Below, piece after piece: positions 18,339 through 26,862 of a stretch of 64,000 bases of DNA. Each line of letters starts with the position of its first letter. The stretch's first letter is position 1. A model generated the notes under the pieces. The model was not told the DNA's origin and did not search any database. It worked only from the letters and a program-made list of their open reading frames with translations. Source of the stretch: Hirschia sp964342355 (GTDB lineage: Bacteria > Pseudomonadota > Alphaproteobacteria > Caulobacterales > Hyphomonadaceae); the NCBI GenBank assembly GCA_964342355.1, contig CAYFFG010000006.1, positions 1-64,000 of the forward strand, written 5' to 3'. The translations under genes were made by a program, and so were the position numbers.

Positions 18339-18611
18339 ACTTCAACGAAGTTACCCTACGTAAATGATGGCCCTGTGCTCATTGAGTGCAGGGCCGTATT
18401 TTTATAATATAATTGATTATAGTGAGCGATTTTGAAGAACTAGATTGTACTGAAATCCGATCAGTTGTTCTATTTATGATAGTACGCCGAGTATCTTTTG
18501 CCCTATATTATAAAAAAATGTGCTTGAGTGATAAAAAAGGACACTAATTAATAGGAAATCTTCACTTTTTAAGGCGACGCTCTACTCAGACAAATAAATA
18601 GAGTGCATCCC
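18339..18611. other. AT-rich gap between TonB receptor and MCP genes
   Basis: About 270 bases with a terminator at the left end and AT-rich DNA from 18400 to 18600, including several short runs such as TATAATATAATTGATTATAG. It probably holds the MCP promoter; no specific element could be assigned. Confidence 0.5.
18369..18404 (+). terminator. Intrinsic terminator of the YfiR/TonB receptor unit
   Basis: The stem GGCCCTG / CAGGGCC, with an inner CTC/GAG pairing, is followed by a T-rich run (GTATTTTTAT). It sits 30 bases after the receptor stop. Confidence 0.8.
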
Positions 18612-20315
18612 ATGAGTCGTTTTGAAATTTCCAATTGGCCGTTCGCAACAAAATTTGCAGTTCCAACGGCGGTGTCACTTTCAATGATCGGTGTGCTGTC
18701 CGGGGTTAGCTATTTCGAGCTTAAAGGTCAGGTCGATCGTACTGACAATATCGTCGATAAGGACTTTTCCGCTGCGCTGACATTGTCGCGCGCGAATAGC
18801 CAAATTCAGAACGTCAATGGAAAGCTCTATCAGCTACTGACCTATCAGGCTGCTGATATTTCGGATGGCGAGAATCCGGCAACGCAAGTTGCTAACCTTG
18901 CTACTGAGGTCGAGCAAACGATAGCGGATTTGGAAGCATATCGGAAAACGGTTTCTGCGCAGCAAGAAGCAAATGCTGTGCAAGCTATCGAAGAAGAGCT
19001 CGTTACTTATAAAGACACGATAGGTGTCGTCGCTTCCATGATGGAGATTGACTTTGGCTCAGCAGTTTCCTTTGCAGAGCCTTTTGCTGAAAACTATGAG
19101 TCGCTGCTCAAGCAATTTGATCAACTCGTTGATGACACGATAGCAAATTCACGCGCTAGCGCTGATGCGGGTGCGAAAGCTGCGCAAAATGCCAATTTAT
19201 TGCTTGCTGCGACGTCTCTGATTGCGCTCTCTGCGGCTGGATTTCTGGCATTCTTCGTCGGGTCGGCAACGCGCAGATCTATTCAGGAAATTTCTGATGC
19301 GACGGCAAGTCTTGCCGGGGGTGATCTGTCTATCGACATGAAGCGCCTTGAGCGGGGCGATGAATTGTCCGCAATCGTGACAGCGTTAGATACTTTCAAA
19401 AATAATGCTTTGGAACGCAATGAATTAGCTGCTCGTGAACGTGCAGAATTAGAAGCGCGTGAAAAGCGTACGAAGCGCATCGAAGGCCTCATTCACGAGT
19501 TTGAGCTGGATTCTGGGCAACTCCTAGAACTTGTCGGCTCGGCCTCAGATCAGTTGCGTTCCACCGCAGAAGGAATGCGTGCAAATGCTGATGACACGAC
19601 CAACCAATCTGAAGCTGCTGCCGGGGCGTTGAATCAAGCCGCACAAGATGTGCATGCGGTAGCGGCAGCATCAGAAGAGCTTTCTGCATCTATCCAGGAA
19701 ATTGCCAACTCAGTCGGTAATTCGGTTGATGCAGTCAATTCTGCTGCTAGCAAAGCTGATAAAGCTAACGCGACGATGCGCGACCTAACGGAAAGCGCGC
19801 GCCAGATTGATGATGTTGTTAAGCTTATTAACGACATTGCGGAGCAAACAAACCTACTGGCGTTAAACGCTACAATTGAGGCTGCCCGCGCTGGTGAAGC
19901 TGGCAAAGGCTTTGCTGTGGTGGCGAACGAAGTGAAGACATTGGCTAATCAAACATCGCAAGCAACGAGCCGTGTGGCGACCAGTGTAAAAGACATCCAG
20001 GCGGTCACAGATACGGTGGCTGCTGCAATGTCTGAGATCATCGAAACGATTACTTCTGTGACTTCGATCTCGTCTGAAATTTCTCAGTCTGTCCAGCAAC
20101 AGGGAATGGCGACAGAAGAAATCGCAATCAGCGTTTCACGCGTTTCACAGGGTACAGGTGAAGTCTCACAAACAATGTCCGATGTGCGCACGTCTGCAGT
20201 TGATACAGGCAGCTCCGCAGATGACGTGCTGTGCGCCGCTTCCGCACTTCAGGAGCAAGCGGTTAAAATGCGTGAAAGCGTTGGCCGCTTCTTGTCGGGT
20301 ATTCGGGCGGCCTAG
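18612..20315 (+). CDS. Methyl-accepting chemotaxis protein
   Basis: A transducer of about 567 residues with the usual MCP order: a first TM near residues 14-35, a periplasmic helical sensor of about 160 residues, a second TM (LLAATSLIALSAAGFLAFFVG), HAMP, then a coiled-coil signalling domain with the conserved hairpin tip IAEQTNLLALNATIEAARAG. ATG 18612 is preferred to the GTG at 18603. There is no CheR-tethering pentapeptide at the C terminus, and no che genes are nearby. It is placed after the YfiR-like and TonB receptor genes but behind a terminator, so it may be transcribed separately. Confidence 0.93.
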   Translation: MSRFEISNWPFATKFAVPTAVSLSMIGVLSGVSYFELKGQVDRTDNIVDKDFSAALTLSRANSQIQNVNGKLYQLLTYQAADISDGENPATQVANLATEVEQTIADLEAYRKTVSAQQEANAVQAIEEELVTYKDTIGVVASMMEIDFGSAVSFAEPFAENYESLLKQFDQLVDDTIANSRASADAGAKAAQNANLLLAATSLIALSAAGFLAFFVGSATRRSIQEISDATASLAGGDLSIDMKRLERGDELSAIVTALDTFKNNALERNELAARERAELEAREKRTKRIEGLIHEFELDSGQLLELVGSASDQLRSTAEGMRANADDTTNQSEAAAGALNQAAQDVHAVAAASEELSASIQEIANSVGNSVDAVNSAASKADKANATMRDLTESARQIDDVVKLINDIAEQTNLLALNATIEAARAGEAGKGFAVVANEVKTLANQTSQATSRVATSVKDIQAVTDTVAAAMSEIIETITSVTSISSEISQSVQQQGMATEEIAISVSRVSQGTGEVSQTMSDVRTSAVDTGSSADDVLCAASALQEQAVKMRESVGRFLSGIRAA

Positions 20316-21094
20316 TCGATTTTAGATAATTCGGTTGGTTTGGGCTTAACTAGAAGCCTGATGAATGGGTAATAAAGTTTGTCAGGCAATAAACCCATTA
20401 TTCTAAACATCATTGCGAATCTCGTTGGAAAATAAGTCTCAAAGCGAGAAGATTGCATCGCCTTGCGCACTCGCTGAGCCGCCTCTTCAGGTGTCATAAT
20501 GAAAGGCATTTTGAAGGTGTTTTTGTCAGTCAGTCGCGTCTTTATAAAGCCCGGATTGATAACTTGAATCTTCCAACCGTCAGCGCCCAAATCAGCATTT
20601 AGTGTTTGCCCCAAATGCATAACGCCTGCTTTAGATGCGCCATATCCCATCGCGCCGGGAAGGCCGCGCATGCCAGCGATTGATCCGATCAGCACAATGT
20701 GACGTCGCTCACTTTGTTTCAATCTTGGAATGGCAACACTGAGGGTTCTAGCAGCTCCAGTAAAGTTAACGTCGCACATAGCGACAATGTCGGCTGTGCT
20801 CCAATTTTGTGCGCGTAATGGCTGGTAAATGCCTGCACAGAATATAAGTCCGTCAATTTCACCGATTGTCTGAGCAGTTTTTTCAAGGCTCCCTAGATCT
20901 GCAACGTCGCATGGAGCAACCCTACTGGGGGCGGGAAGGCCCTCTGACAACCGCAACAACGCAGTATCATTTCGTGCTGACAGAATAAGGTTCGCGCCTG
21001 CCGCAGACAAATCCTTGGCAATCGCCTCGCCAAGACCTGCGCTGGCGCCCACGATCCAGTAAGTTTTGTTTTTCCAATATGAAGGAGCGCTCAT
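20312..21094 (-). CDS. SDR family oxidoreductase, last gene of the ChrR-linked operon
   Basis: A 260-residue classical SDR. The coenzyme motif appears as VGASAGLGEAIA, then NAG-like FCAGIY, catalytic Ser in LIGSIAG and YGASKAG with Tyr and Lys. It overlaps the DUF3833 gene start region (adjacent stop/start) and overlaps the convergent MCP stop by 4 bases. SDR genes of this kind occur in the RpoE-ChrR-regulated operon of other alphaproteobacteria. A role in processing membrane fatty acids or their oxidation products is inferred from context. Confidence 0.88.
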   Translation of the reverse strand: MSAPSYWKNKTYWIVGASAGLGEAIAKDLSAAGANLILSARNDTALLRLSEGLPAPSRVAPCDVADLGSLEKTAQTIGEIDGLIFCAGIYQPLRAQNWSTADIVAMCDVNFTGAARTLSVAIPRLKQSERRHIVLIGSIAGMRGLPGAMGYGASKAGVMHLGQTLNADLGADGWKIQVINPGFIKTRLTDKNTFKMPFIMTPEEAAQRVRKAMQSSRFETYFPTRFAMMFRIMGLLPDKLYYPFIRLLVKPKPTELSKID

Positions 21095-21694
21095 TTATGG
21101 TGTCCCGGCGCCAGTGAGTATGTGCGCAGGATCGCCAAGGTCTCGGTGTTTCATCACTGCGAAAAGTTCGGCGACCTTGATCCCATATTTTCGCATTTCT
21201 GAACGATTGATGAGAGTGCCATGGTCGGTCAGATACATCCAATCTGTTGCGGATAGGACATGGCCGCCAGCGTCTTGTGGTAGCTTGATTTTGTATGTGA
21301 GTTTTACAGTGTTTCCAGATTGCTGACCAATTGCGATCCCTACAATGTCAGGCGCAGTCGCGGTGAAACTGCCGTCATCATTAAATGAGAGCGTCCATTC
21401 GCGATTATCCTCGCGGCCGGATGCATAAATGAAGTGCTCTTTGAGTGTCCCTGTAGAGCCCTCAAACTCACCGTGCATGTCAGCTTTGAAACGCGCAACG
21501 ACTTTTCCTCTAAAATCATATACGAGACCTTCGCAAAGGAAGTGTCCCTGCATGACGGTACGAAAATCCAATTTAGGGCCGTTACTCTCATAGTCTGACG
21601 GCTTTTGCTGAGAGAAGCCCCACAGGCTATTAAGGCTAACCCAAACAACCAAAACACTACAAACACCTAGAATGAAGTACAGCATCAGTTTCAT
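21095..21694 (-). CDS. DUF3833 family membrane-anchored protein
   Basis: A 199-residue protein with an N-terminal hydrophobic anchor (MLYFILGVCSVLVVWVSL) and a lipocalin-like DUF3833 beta domain (LDFRTVMQGHF, GEFEGSTGTLKE, DWMYLTDHGTLINRSEMRKYG). The function of the family is unproven, but members recur with CFA-type methyltransferases, DUF1365 and chalcone-isomerase-like genes in the singlet-oxygen regulon. It overlaps the chalcone-isomerase-like gene by 4 bases and abuts the SDR gene. Confidence 0.85.
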   Translation of the reverse strand: MKLMLYFILGVCSVLVVWVSLNSLWGFSQQKPSDYESNGPKLDFRTVMQGHFLCEGLVYDFRGKVVARFKADMHGEFEGSTGTLKEHFIYASGREDNREWTLSFNDDGSFTATAPDIVGIAIGQQSGNTVKLTYKIKLPQDAGGHVLSATDWMYLTDHGTLINRSEMRKYGIKVAELFAVMKHRDLGDPAHILTGAGTP

Positions 21695-22194
21695 CCTGTC
21701 CTACCCAACAGTGCGGCTGCCTCGCTGGAATAACGGGCATTTTCCGCAAGCCAGATGTTGAAGAAGGCTTCTTTAAAATCTGGATCAGTAATGAGGCAGG
21801 TTGTTTCACCGTTAAATTCAAAGCGCGTTTCGTTGTTTGTCGTACTGAAGCCAGTGATGACGTCTCCCTTTGAGACATCAGGAAAACATAAATTCAGTTG
21901 GACACGATAATGTTCAAAGTCGCTTTTTTGGCGTCCAGTCAGACGCGCCATTTCTTCAATAGAGGCATTTGCAATCGAAGCGCCTTTGAGGCTGCGGGCG
22001 TAGGTTAGAGACAAAGCAAATGGTTTTCTCCACTCAAAGCGACCATCTGGCGCTTTGAGTTCAGCTGTGTAAATTTTGAAGAAGCCCCATTTATACACCG
22101 CCTGTCCGACAGGTTTGAGCGGCTCTGCCCAGGCGGAAAGGGGAGACGCGATCGCCAAGGCCAACAATGCGCTTAGAGCTATCCGACTAATCAT
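21691..22194 (-). CDS. Chalcone isomerase-like periplasmic protein
   Basis: About 167 residues with a signal peptide (ISRIALSALLALAIASPLSAWAE); the start at 22194 was chosen to give this signal directly. The mature part matches the bacterial chalcone-isomerase-like family (VGQAVYKWGFFKIYTAEL near the N terminus, ITGFSTTNNETRFEFNG, DPDFKEAFFNIWL). The family is named by fold; catalysis is not established. It overlaps both neighbours by a few bases within the lipid operon, so a periplasmic fatty-acid-binding role is plausible. Confidence 0.82.
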   Translation of the reverse strand: MISRIALSALLALAIASPLSAWAEPLKPVGQAVYKWGFFKIYTAELKAPDGRFEWRKPFALSLTYARSLKGASIANASIEEMARLTGRQKSDFEHYRVQLNLCFPDVSKGDVITGFSTTNNETRFEFNGETTCLITDPDFKEAFFNIWLAENARYSSEAAALLGRTG

Positions 22195-23350
22195 GGCACA
22201 ACTCAACGTGGATAACGTTTGTCCGTGTACCAACTTCAAAAGCAGCTGCACAGGTATCTAGGTAATACTTCCACCCGCGCAAGAATTGTGGCGCGTACCC
22301 TTCTTCCTCGAAATGAGGAAGCGCAGCTTCAAAGTCCTGCCTCCAGTACCTCAGCGTGCGCGCATAATCACGACCAAAACGAAATATGTTTTCCACTTCC
22401 AACCCGGCGGCATTGGCTTGTTGTTTGATCATCTTAGGTGAGATCAACATGCCGCCGGGAAACGTGTATTGACGGATAAAATCCGTCCGTGAGCGGTACA
22501 GATCAAACCAGTCGTCTTCGACGATTATTGCCTGTAACGCGGCCCGTCCCCCCGGAGCGAGATTGTTTTTAATGGTTGAGAAATAAGTCGGCCAATAGCG
22601 CTCACCCACAGCTTCAATCATTTCGATTGAAACGATCGAATCATACTGGCCAGTTAAGTCACGATAATCCTGAAGTCGGATTTCCGCACGACCGCACAAG
22701 CGGTCTTTTGCATAAGTGTGCTGCGCTTCGGAGATAGTAATAGCGGTGATGTCTCTATCACCAGTCTCAGCGGCGCGTTCAGCAAACCCACCCCAACCAC
22801 AACCGATTTCTAGAGTGCGTGGGCCACTTGCCCCAGCCGCTTTTAAGAGACGGTCATACTTTCTGTTTTGTGCGTCGAGCAGTGATTCACCCCCATTCTC
22901 AAACAGAGCTGCGGAATAGGTCATCGACGGATCTAGCCAACGTTCATAAAACGCATTTGAAATGTCATAGTGGGCTGCGATGTTCTTGCGCGAACCAGTT
23001 TTTGAGTTAGCGCGCAGAAGTTTGTCCGTCGCCAAATAAATAAGGCGTTGGGCCAGCGGTCCTCCGAAAGTCGTCTTTATGACATCGTGATTTTTAAGCG
23101 CTAGCGTCGTAAGCGCCTCAAGATCAGGTGTTTCCCACCATCCTTGAGCATAGCTTTCCCCTAGTCCTACATCCCCACGAGCGAACATGGCAGAGAATGT
23201 GCGCCAGTCTTTTACATCCCAATGAACGATGGGATGACCATTGCCAAACCGACGCGTGATCCCGTCAGGCGTATACAAATGCAAAGTGCCGGTGTGGATA
23301 TTTTCTAATAGTCCAAAGAGCTTTTTTTGTGCGATCTTGCCCAAAATCAT
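22187..23350 (-). CDS. Cyclopropane-fatty-acyl-phospholipid synthase family methyltransferase (UfaM/Cfa-like)
   Basis: A 387-residue AdoMet-dependent enzyme that methylates the double bond of unsaturated acyl chains in membrane phospholipids. Motif I is LEIGCGWGGFAERA, preceded by the family motif HYDISNAFYERWLD and followed by YDSIVSIEMIEAVGE and TFPGGMLISPK. Family members make either cyclopropane or methylated fatty acids. The operon context, with an FAD amine-oxidase-like protein and DUF1365, resembles the furan-fatty-acid genes (UfaM/UfaD/UfaO) described in Rhodobacter sphaeroides under RpoE-ChrR, so UfaM is a good alternative. Overlaps its neighbours by 4 to 8 bases. Confidence 0.92.
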   Translation of the reverse strand: MILGKIAQKKLFGLLENIHTGTLHLYTPDGITRRFGNGHPIVHWDVKDWRTFSAMFARGDVGLGESYAQGWWETPDLEALTTLALKNHDVIKTTFGGPLAQRLIYLATDKLLRANSKTGSRKNIAAHYDISNAFYERWLDPSMTYSAALFENGGESLLDAQNRKYDRLLKAAGASGPRTLEIGCGWGGFAERAAETGDRDITAITISEAQHTYAKDRLCGRAEIRLQDYRDLTGQYDSIVSIEMIEAVGERYWPTYFSTIKNNLAPGGRAALQAIIVEDDWFDLYRSRTDFIRQYTFPGGMLISPKMIKQQANAAGLEVENIFRFGRDYARTLRYWRQDFEAALPHFEEEGYAPQFLRGWKYYLDTCAAAFEVGTRTNVIHVELCHD

Positions 23351-24117
23351 GAGGACAGCTCCTGTGATGGTGGAAGGGGGCGCCGGCGATAAAATGCGCC
23401 CTTTAGTTTCAATTTGAACGCCTGCCAGAAAATCAGGCCAAGGACCCGTAAGGCGCCGAGTGGCGTATGAAATATCGAGCTTGTGATGTGTTTGCCGATG
23501 AGCGGTTCGGGCTTGCCTCGCAGTGTTGCAGTCAGTCCGTCATCGGTTTCACTGCTGTAGCGAATACGAAGGTCGATGCGTTCTGGGTGAAATGCGATGT
23601 TGAATTGGTAGTGACCGTCGATCGGCTGGTAGGGCGATACATGGAAAATTTTGCGGACACAAATATTGTCTTCAGACCGGATTGGCTGAAGGTCGCCATG
23701 CGCGCATAGATAGCAGTGGCGATCACGTTGAACATTGTTCACTTCGGCGACGGCGGCTCGCAAATCGCCATTTCCGTCGATAAAGAACCAGAAGCTGACG
23801 GGATTGAAACTGAATCCCAAAAAAGCTGGTTGTGTGAGGAGCCAAACCTCTTCGCAGACCTCGGTCAGGCCACATTGCGATTTGAAATCTTGCGCACGCT
23901 GGCTGAGTGAGCGTTTGCCATCACCATAGTGAGTATGATTGACGGACCAAAGGTTAAATCCATCAAACGACAATCGCTTTGGCGTATCAGGTAGCGGATC
24001 ATCCACTCGGAATAGAAGTTGGTCGACTTGGTATTTGAAAACGTTGTTCACAGTGCCAGAACGGCCATGAAAAACGTCGGCTTTTAAGTATCGAAGAGAA
24101 CTGGAGACAACATTCAT
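23347..24117 (-). CDS. DUF1365 family protein
   Basis: A 256-residue protein with DUF1365 features: VFHGRSGTVNNVFKYQVDQLL near the N terminus, FLGFSFNPVSFWFFID, EVNNVQRDRHCY, and KIFHVSPYQPIDGHYQF. The biochemical role is unproven. It is almost always encoded between an FAD-dependent amine-oxidase-like protein and a CFA-synthase-like methyltransferase, exactly as here, with 4-base overlaps on both sides (ATGA-type coupling). Confidence 0.9.
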   Translation of the reverse strand: MNVVSSSLRYLKADVFHGRSGTVNNVFKYQVDQLLFRVDDPLPDTPKRLSFDGFNLWSVNHTHYGDGKRSLSQRAQDFKSQCGLTEVCEEVWLLTQPAFLGFSFNPVSFWFFIDGNGDLRAAVAEVNNVQRDRHCYLCAHGDLQPIRSEDNICVRKIFHVSPYQPIDGHYQFNIAFHPERIDLRIRYSSETDDGLTATLRGKPEPLIGKHITSSIFHTPLGALRVLGLIFWQAFKLKLKGAFYRRRPLPPSQELSS

Positions 24118-25418
24118 GCGAAGGTCTCTTTCAGTTCTTTAGTCGTCAGGCGGTTAGCAACTTCAACTGCGCTCCACAAACCGTCTTCATGAAAACCATA
24201 GCGCGCATAAGCACCGCAAAACCAGGTGTTTTTTAGGCCTTGAATACTGGGCAAATTTTGTTGCGCTTCAAGAGCTGAAAGGTCAAATTGCGGATGATAA
24301 AATGTCGTTTCGTCATAGATGAGGTCTTCACGAATTGAAGACTTTGGATTGAGTGTCACAAAGACAGGTGTTTGTTTGTCGATGTGCTGGAGTTCATTCA
24401 TCCAATAAGTAAATGATCCTGTTGTTTCCGGGGTTTTGCTATCGCCTCGATAAACCCAGCACGACCAGGCATTTTTTCTCTTAGGCATGTGAGAAATGTC
24501 GCCATGGAGAAAGGCCTTGTTGGGGCGATACTTCAGCGCGCCAAGAATTTCTGATTCAACACTGCTTGCATCGCTCAGCAGCTTTTTTGTCTGGTCTGCG
24601 TGCGTTGCCATGATCAACTGATCAAACGCTTCTTTTTCTGCATCAGCAATTTTCACCCAAGGGGTGGGGGAGCGCCCGACAGCTGTTGCCGGCGATCCTG
24701 TCTTTATGGTGACACCAGCTGCCTCAAGTTGGCTTGCTAGCTTATCTACATAGGACCGGCTCCCGCCACTTACTGTTCGCCACTTGGGTCCATTGTGGGC
24801 GGAAAGCAGGCCGTGATTTTTGAAAAAACGCACAAAGCTGGAGGCTGGAAAACTGTGCATGTCATCTCGTGCGGTTGACCAGATTGCGCCCGCCAAAGGG
24901 TAGAGATAGCGGTCGCAAAAAGCGTCCCCCATATCCATATTCATCAGCAATTCGCCGAGCGACATATTGTTATTGGTGATGGACTTTTCTGCATGTCTAT
25001 TGAATTTGACGATGTCACGAACCATTCCGATAAACTGCGGGCTGATGGCGTTTAATGGTTGGGCCAGAACCCGGGAGAGGTTGGTCAGACCGTATTCAAA
25101 ATCGCCATTGTCCAAACTTACCGCAAAACTCATACTGGTCTCGACAGACGCAACGCCAAGTTCGCCAAACATTCTTATAAGGTTGGGATAGGTTTCGCTG
25201 TTAAAGACCATAAAGCCAGTGTCGACAGGGATGTTACGATCCGGCCCCGCTAGGCAGGTGCGCGCATGGCCGCCAAGTCTTTCTTCAGCTTCAAACAGAG
25301 TAATGTCGAATTGGTCTTTGAGAAGCCAAGCTGCGCCTAAGCCAGATATACCGCCGCCTATGACAGCAAGCCTTTTCCGAGGGCCTGGAGAAAGAAAATC
25401 AACGGATGTGTCTGGCAT
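24114..25418 (-). CDS. FAD-dependent oxidoreductase, amine-oxidase family (UfaD-like)
   Basis: A 434-residue flavoprotein with the dinucleotide motif VIGGGISGLGAAWLL near residues 19-33, then EAEERLGGHARTC, a second region GGSRSYVDKL and a C-terminal FAD motif WFCGAYARYGFHEDGLWSAVEVA. It is the promoter-proximal gene of a six-gene overlapping operon. In R. sphaeroides the flavin-dependent UfaD desaturates methylated acyl chains on the path to furan fatty acids; this protein is a likely counterpart, by context and family. A Shine-Dalgarno AAGGGG lies 8 bases before the ATG, and a ChrR-type promoter lies just upstream. Confidence 0.88.
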   Translation of the reverse strand: MPDTSVDFLSPGPRKRLAVIGGGISGLGAAWLLKDQFDITLFEAEERLGGHARTCLAGPDRNIPVDTGFMVFNSETYPNLIRMFGELGVASVETSMSFAVSLDNGDFEYGLTNLSRVLAQPLNAISPQFIGMVRDIVKFNRHAEKSITNNNMSLGELLMNMDMGDAFCDRYLYPLAGAIWSTARDDMHSFPASSFVRFFKNHGLLSAHNGPKWRTVSGGSRSYVDKLASQLEAAGVTIKTGSPATAVGRSPTPWVKIADAEKEAFDQLIMATHADQTKKLLSDASSVESEILGALKYRPNKAFLHGDISHMPKRKNAWSCWVYRGDSKTPETTGSFTYWMNELQHIDKQTPVFVTLNPKSSIREDLIYDETTFYHPQFDLSALEAQQNLPSIQGLKNTWFCGAYARYGFHEDGLWSAVEVANRLTTKELKETFA

Positions 25419-25454
25419 GTCCGATACCCCTTAACGTCCCGGTGCGTTCGATAA

Positions 25455-25483
25455 GATTACGCCAGGACGAGGACTTTGGATCA
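25455..25483 (-). promoter_or_regulatory. RpoE-ChrR (ECF11)-type promoter for the lipid operon
   Basis: On the minus strand TGATCC (25483-25478) is followed by an 18-base spacer and TAATC (25459-25455). The published RpoE-ChrR consensus has TGATCC at -35 and TA-rich -10, so the match is strong. Transcription would begin about 30 bases before the FAD oxidoreductase ATG. Confidence 0.75.
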
Positions 25484-25505
25484 CAAAAGAAAAAAACATT
25501 TCCTG

Positions 25506-25534
25506 TGATCCGGCGCCTTGCATGCTGCGTAGAA
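25506..25534 (+). promoter_or_regulatory. RpoE-ChrR (ECF11)-type promoter for rpoE-chrR-phr
   Basis: TGATCC at 25506-25511, 18-base spacer, TAGAA at 25530-25534. This would be the autoregulated promoter of the sigma factor gene. It mirrors the divergent element 23 bases to the left. Confidence 0.78.
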
Positions 25535-25650
25535 CCAGCATGATAGTTCAGCGATTGGAAGAGTCTTCGATAGCGCACATGTCGTCCGCTTCTTTAAGAA
25601 GTAGGGAGGCGGGCGCGCGTAACAGACAAAGTCGACGGGCGTTTAACAAT

Positions 25651-26223
25651 ATGGTCGCTGATATGGAGACAAATTGGGATTTGCTCGTTCGCGCAGTTGC
25701 AAATGCGCAAGATAAGCAGGCCTTTTCGCGTTTATTTGATCATTATGCGCCTCGCGTGAAAGCGTTGATGATTAAAATGGGTTTGAGCCCAGATGTTGCT
25801 GAAGAGATAGCACAGGAAACATTTGTGATTGTGTGGCGCAAAGCGGCAAGTTTCGATCCTGAAAAGGCAGCTGCGTCGACTTGGATTTTCACGATCGCAC
25901 GAAACAAGCGCATAGACCGGCTGCGTAAAATTTCGCGCCCTGAACCTGATCCGCATGATCCTGCATTTGTACCGCAGGCGCCATCTGAATCTCACTCGGT
26001 TCTCACAGAACGCGAAAGGTCGGACCGCATTAAACAGGTTGTAGAGACCCTGCCTGAAGCCCAGCGCACAGTGCTGATGCGCGCCTATTACCAGGATGAA
26101 ACGCAAGCAGAGATCGCAAAGGCGCTGAATGCGCCGCTTGGAACGGTAAAATCAAGATTGCGTCTGGCGCTGGAAAAACTGCGACAGACTCTGGAAGAAG
26201 AAATGAAAGACGGGTCCCTGTAG
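25651..26223 (+). CDS. rpoE: ECF RNA polymerase sigma factor, RpoE (ChrR partner)
   Basis: A group-IV sigma factor of about 190 residues. Region 2 is FSRLFDHYAPRVKALMIKMGLS to AQETFVIVWRKAASFDP and STWIFTIARNKRIDRLRK; region 4 is LPEAQRTVLMRAYYQDETQAEIAKALNAPLGTVKSRLRLA. It is the closest type to the RpoE of R. sphaeroides, held by ChrR and released by singlet oxygen. The open frame reaches back to 25522, but that start lies inside the promoter, so 25651 (or 25579/25663) is used; Shine-Dalgarno evidence is weak for each. The stop is immediately followed by the chrR ATG. Confidence 0.92.
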   Translation: MVADMETNWDLLVRAVANAQDKQAFSRLFDHYAPRVKALMIKMGLSPDVAEEIAQETFVIVWRKAASFDPEKAAASTWIFTIARNKRIDRLRKISRPEPDPHDPAFVPQAPSESHSVLTERERSDRIKQVVETLPEAQRTVLMRAYYQDETQAEIAKALNAPLGTVKSRLRLALEKLRQTLEEEMKDGSL

Positions 26224-26859
26224 ATGATCAATCACCACGTATCCGATGAACTTTTGTATTTGTACGCTGGCGGTGCGCTTGCGCGCGGCTGGTCTTTGGC
26301 TGTGGCAACGCACTTGGCATTGTGTCCAATATGTCGAGCAAAAGCTGCAGAATATGAGGCTGCTCAGTCTTCTGATCTTGTGGCCGTCGCGCCAGCGGAT
26401 ATGTCGACAAGCGCAGAGGATCTTCTCTCCTTTCTGGGCGAACAAGAGCATGAGATGATCCCAGCGCCTCAACCGGAAACAGCTGTTATTCCGCGTCCGC
26501 TCAGAGACTTTTCTGGCGATGTGGATGACATCAAATGGTCCTTCGTGGGGGGCGGTGTGCGTCAGAGTATTCTGTTTGAAGAAGACGGCGTTTCTGCCCG
26601 TATGCTCTACATTCCGCCTTCAACCGCAGTACCTGCGCATGGGCATGGCGGTTTGGAGCTGACACAGGTGGTTTCTGGCGGTTTTTTCGACGGCGATGTC
26701 GGTTGTTCTCGCGGAGACATTCAGATTGTCGCTCATGATAGTCCGCATCAGCCCATAGCCATGAGTGATCAACCGTGCGTTTGTTTAGCTGTAACGGATG
26801 CGCCTTTGAAATTTTCAAACATCCTGCCACGTTTGTTTCAGCCATTGTTCAAGATCTAA
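26224..26859 (+). CDS. chrR: Anti-sigma factor ChrR, zinc-binding with cupin domain
   Basis: A 211-residue two-domain anti-sigma factor. The N-terminal ZAS domain has H5, H30, C34 and C37 (HLALCPIC) as likely zinc ligands, which match the H-x-x-x-C-x-x-C pattern of ChrR. The C-terminal part is a ChrR-type cupin with HGHGGLELTQVVSG and a later HDSPHQP. In R. sphaeroides the ASD domain binds RpoE and the cupin is needed for the singlet-oxygen response. Its immediate 3' position after rpoE supports coupled synthesis. Confidence 0.94.
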   Translation: MINHHVSDELLYLYAGGALARGWSLAVATHLALCPICRAKAAEYEAAQSSDLVAVAPADMSTSAEDLLSFLGEQEHEMIPAPQPETAVIPRPLRDFSGDVDDIKWSFVGGGVRQSILFEEDGVSARMLYIPPSTAVPAHGHGGLELTQVVSGGFFDGDVGCSRGDIQIVAHDSPHQPIAMSDQPCVCLAVTDAPLKFSNILPRLFQPLFKI

Positions 26860-26862
26860 AAC

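Noticed and set aside
25522..25650. N-terminal extension of the sigma factor
   Set aside because: The first codons overlap the TGATCC-N18-TAGAA promoter and are not sigma-like, so the start was moved to 25651.
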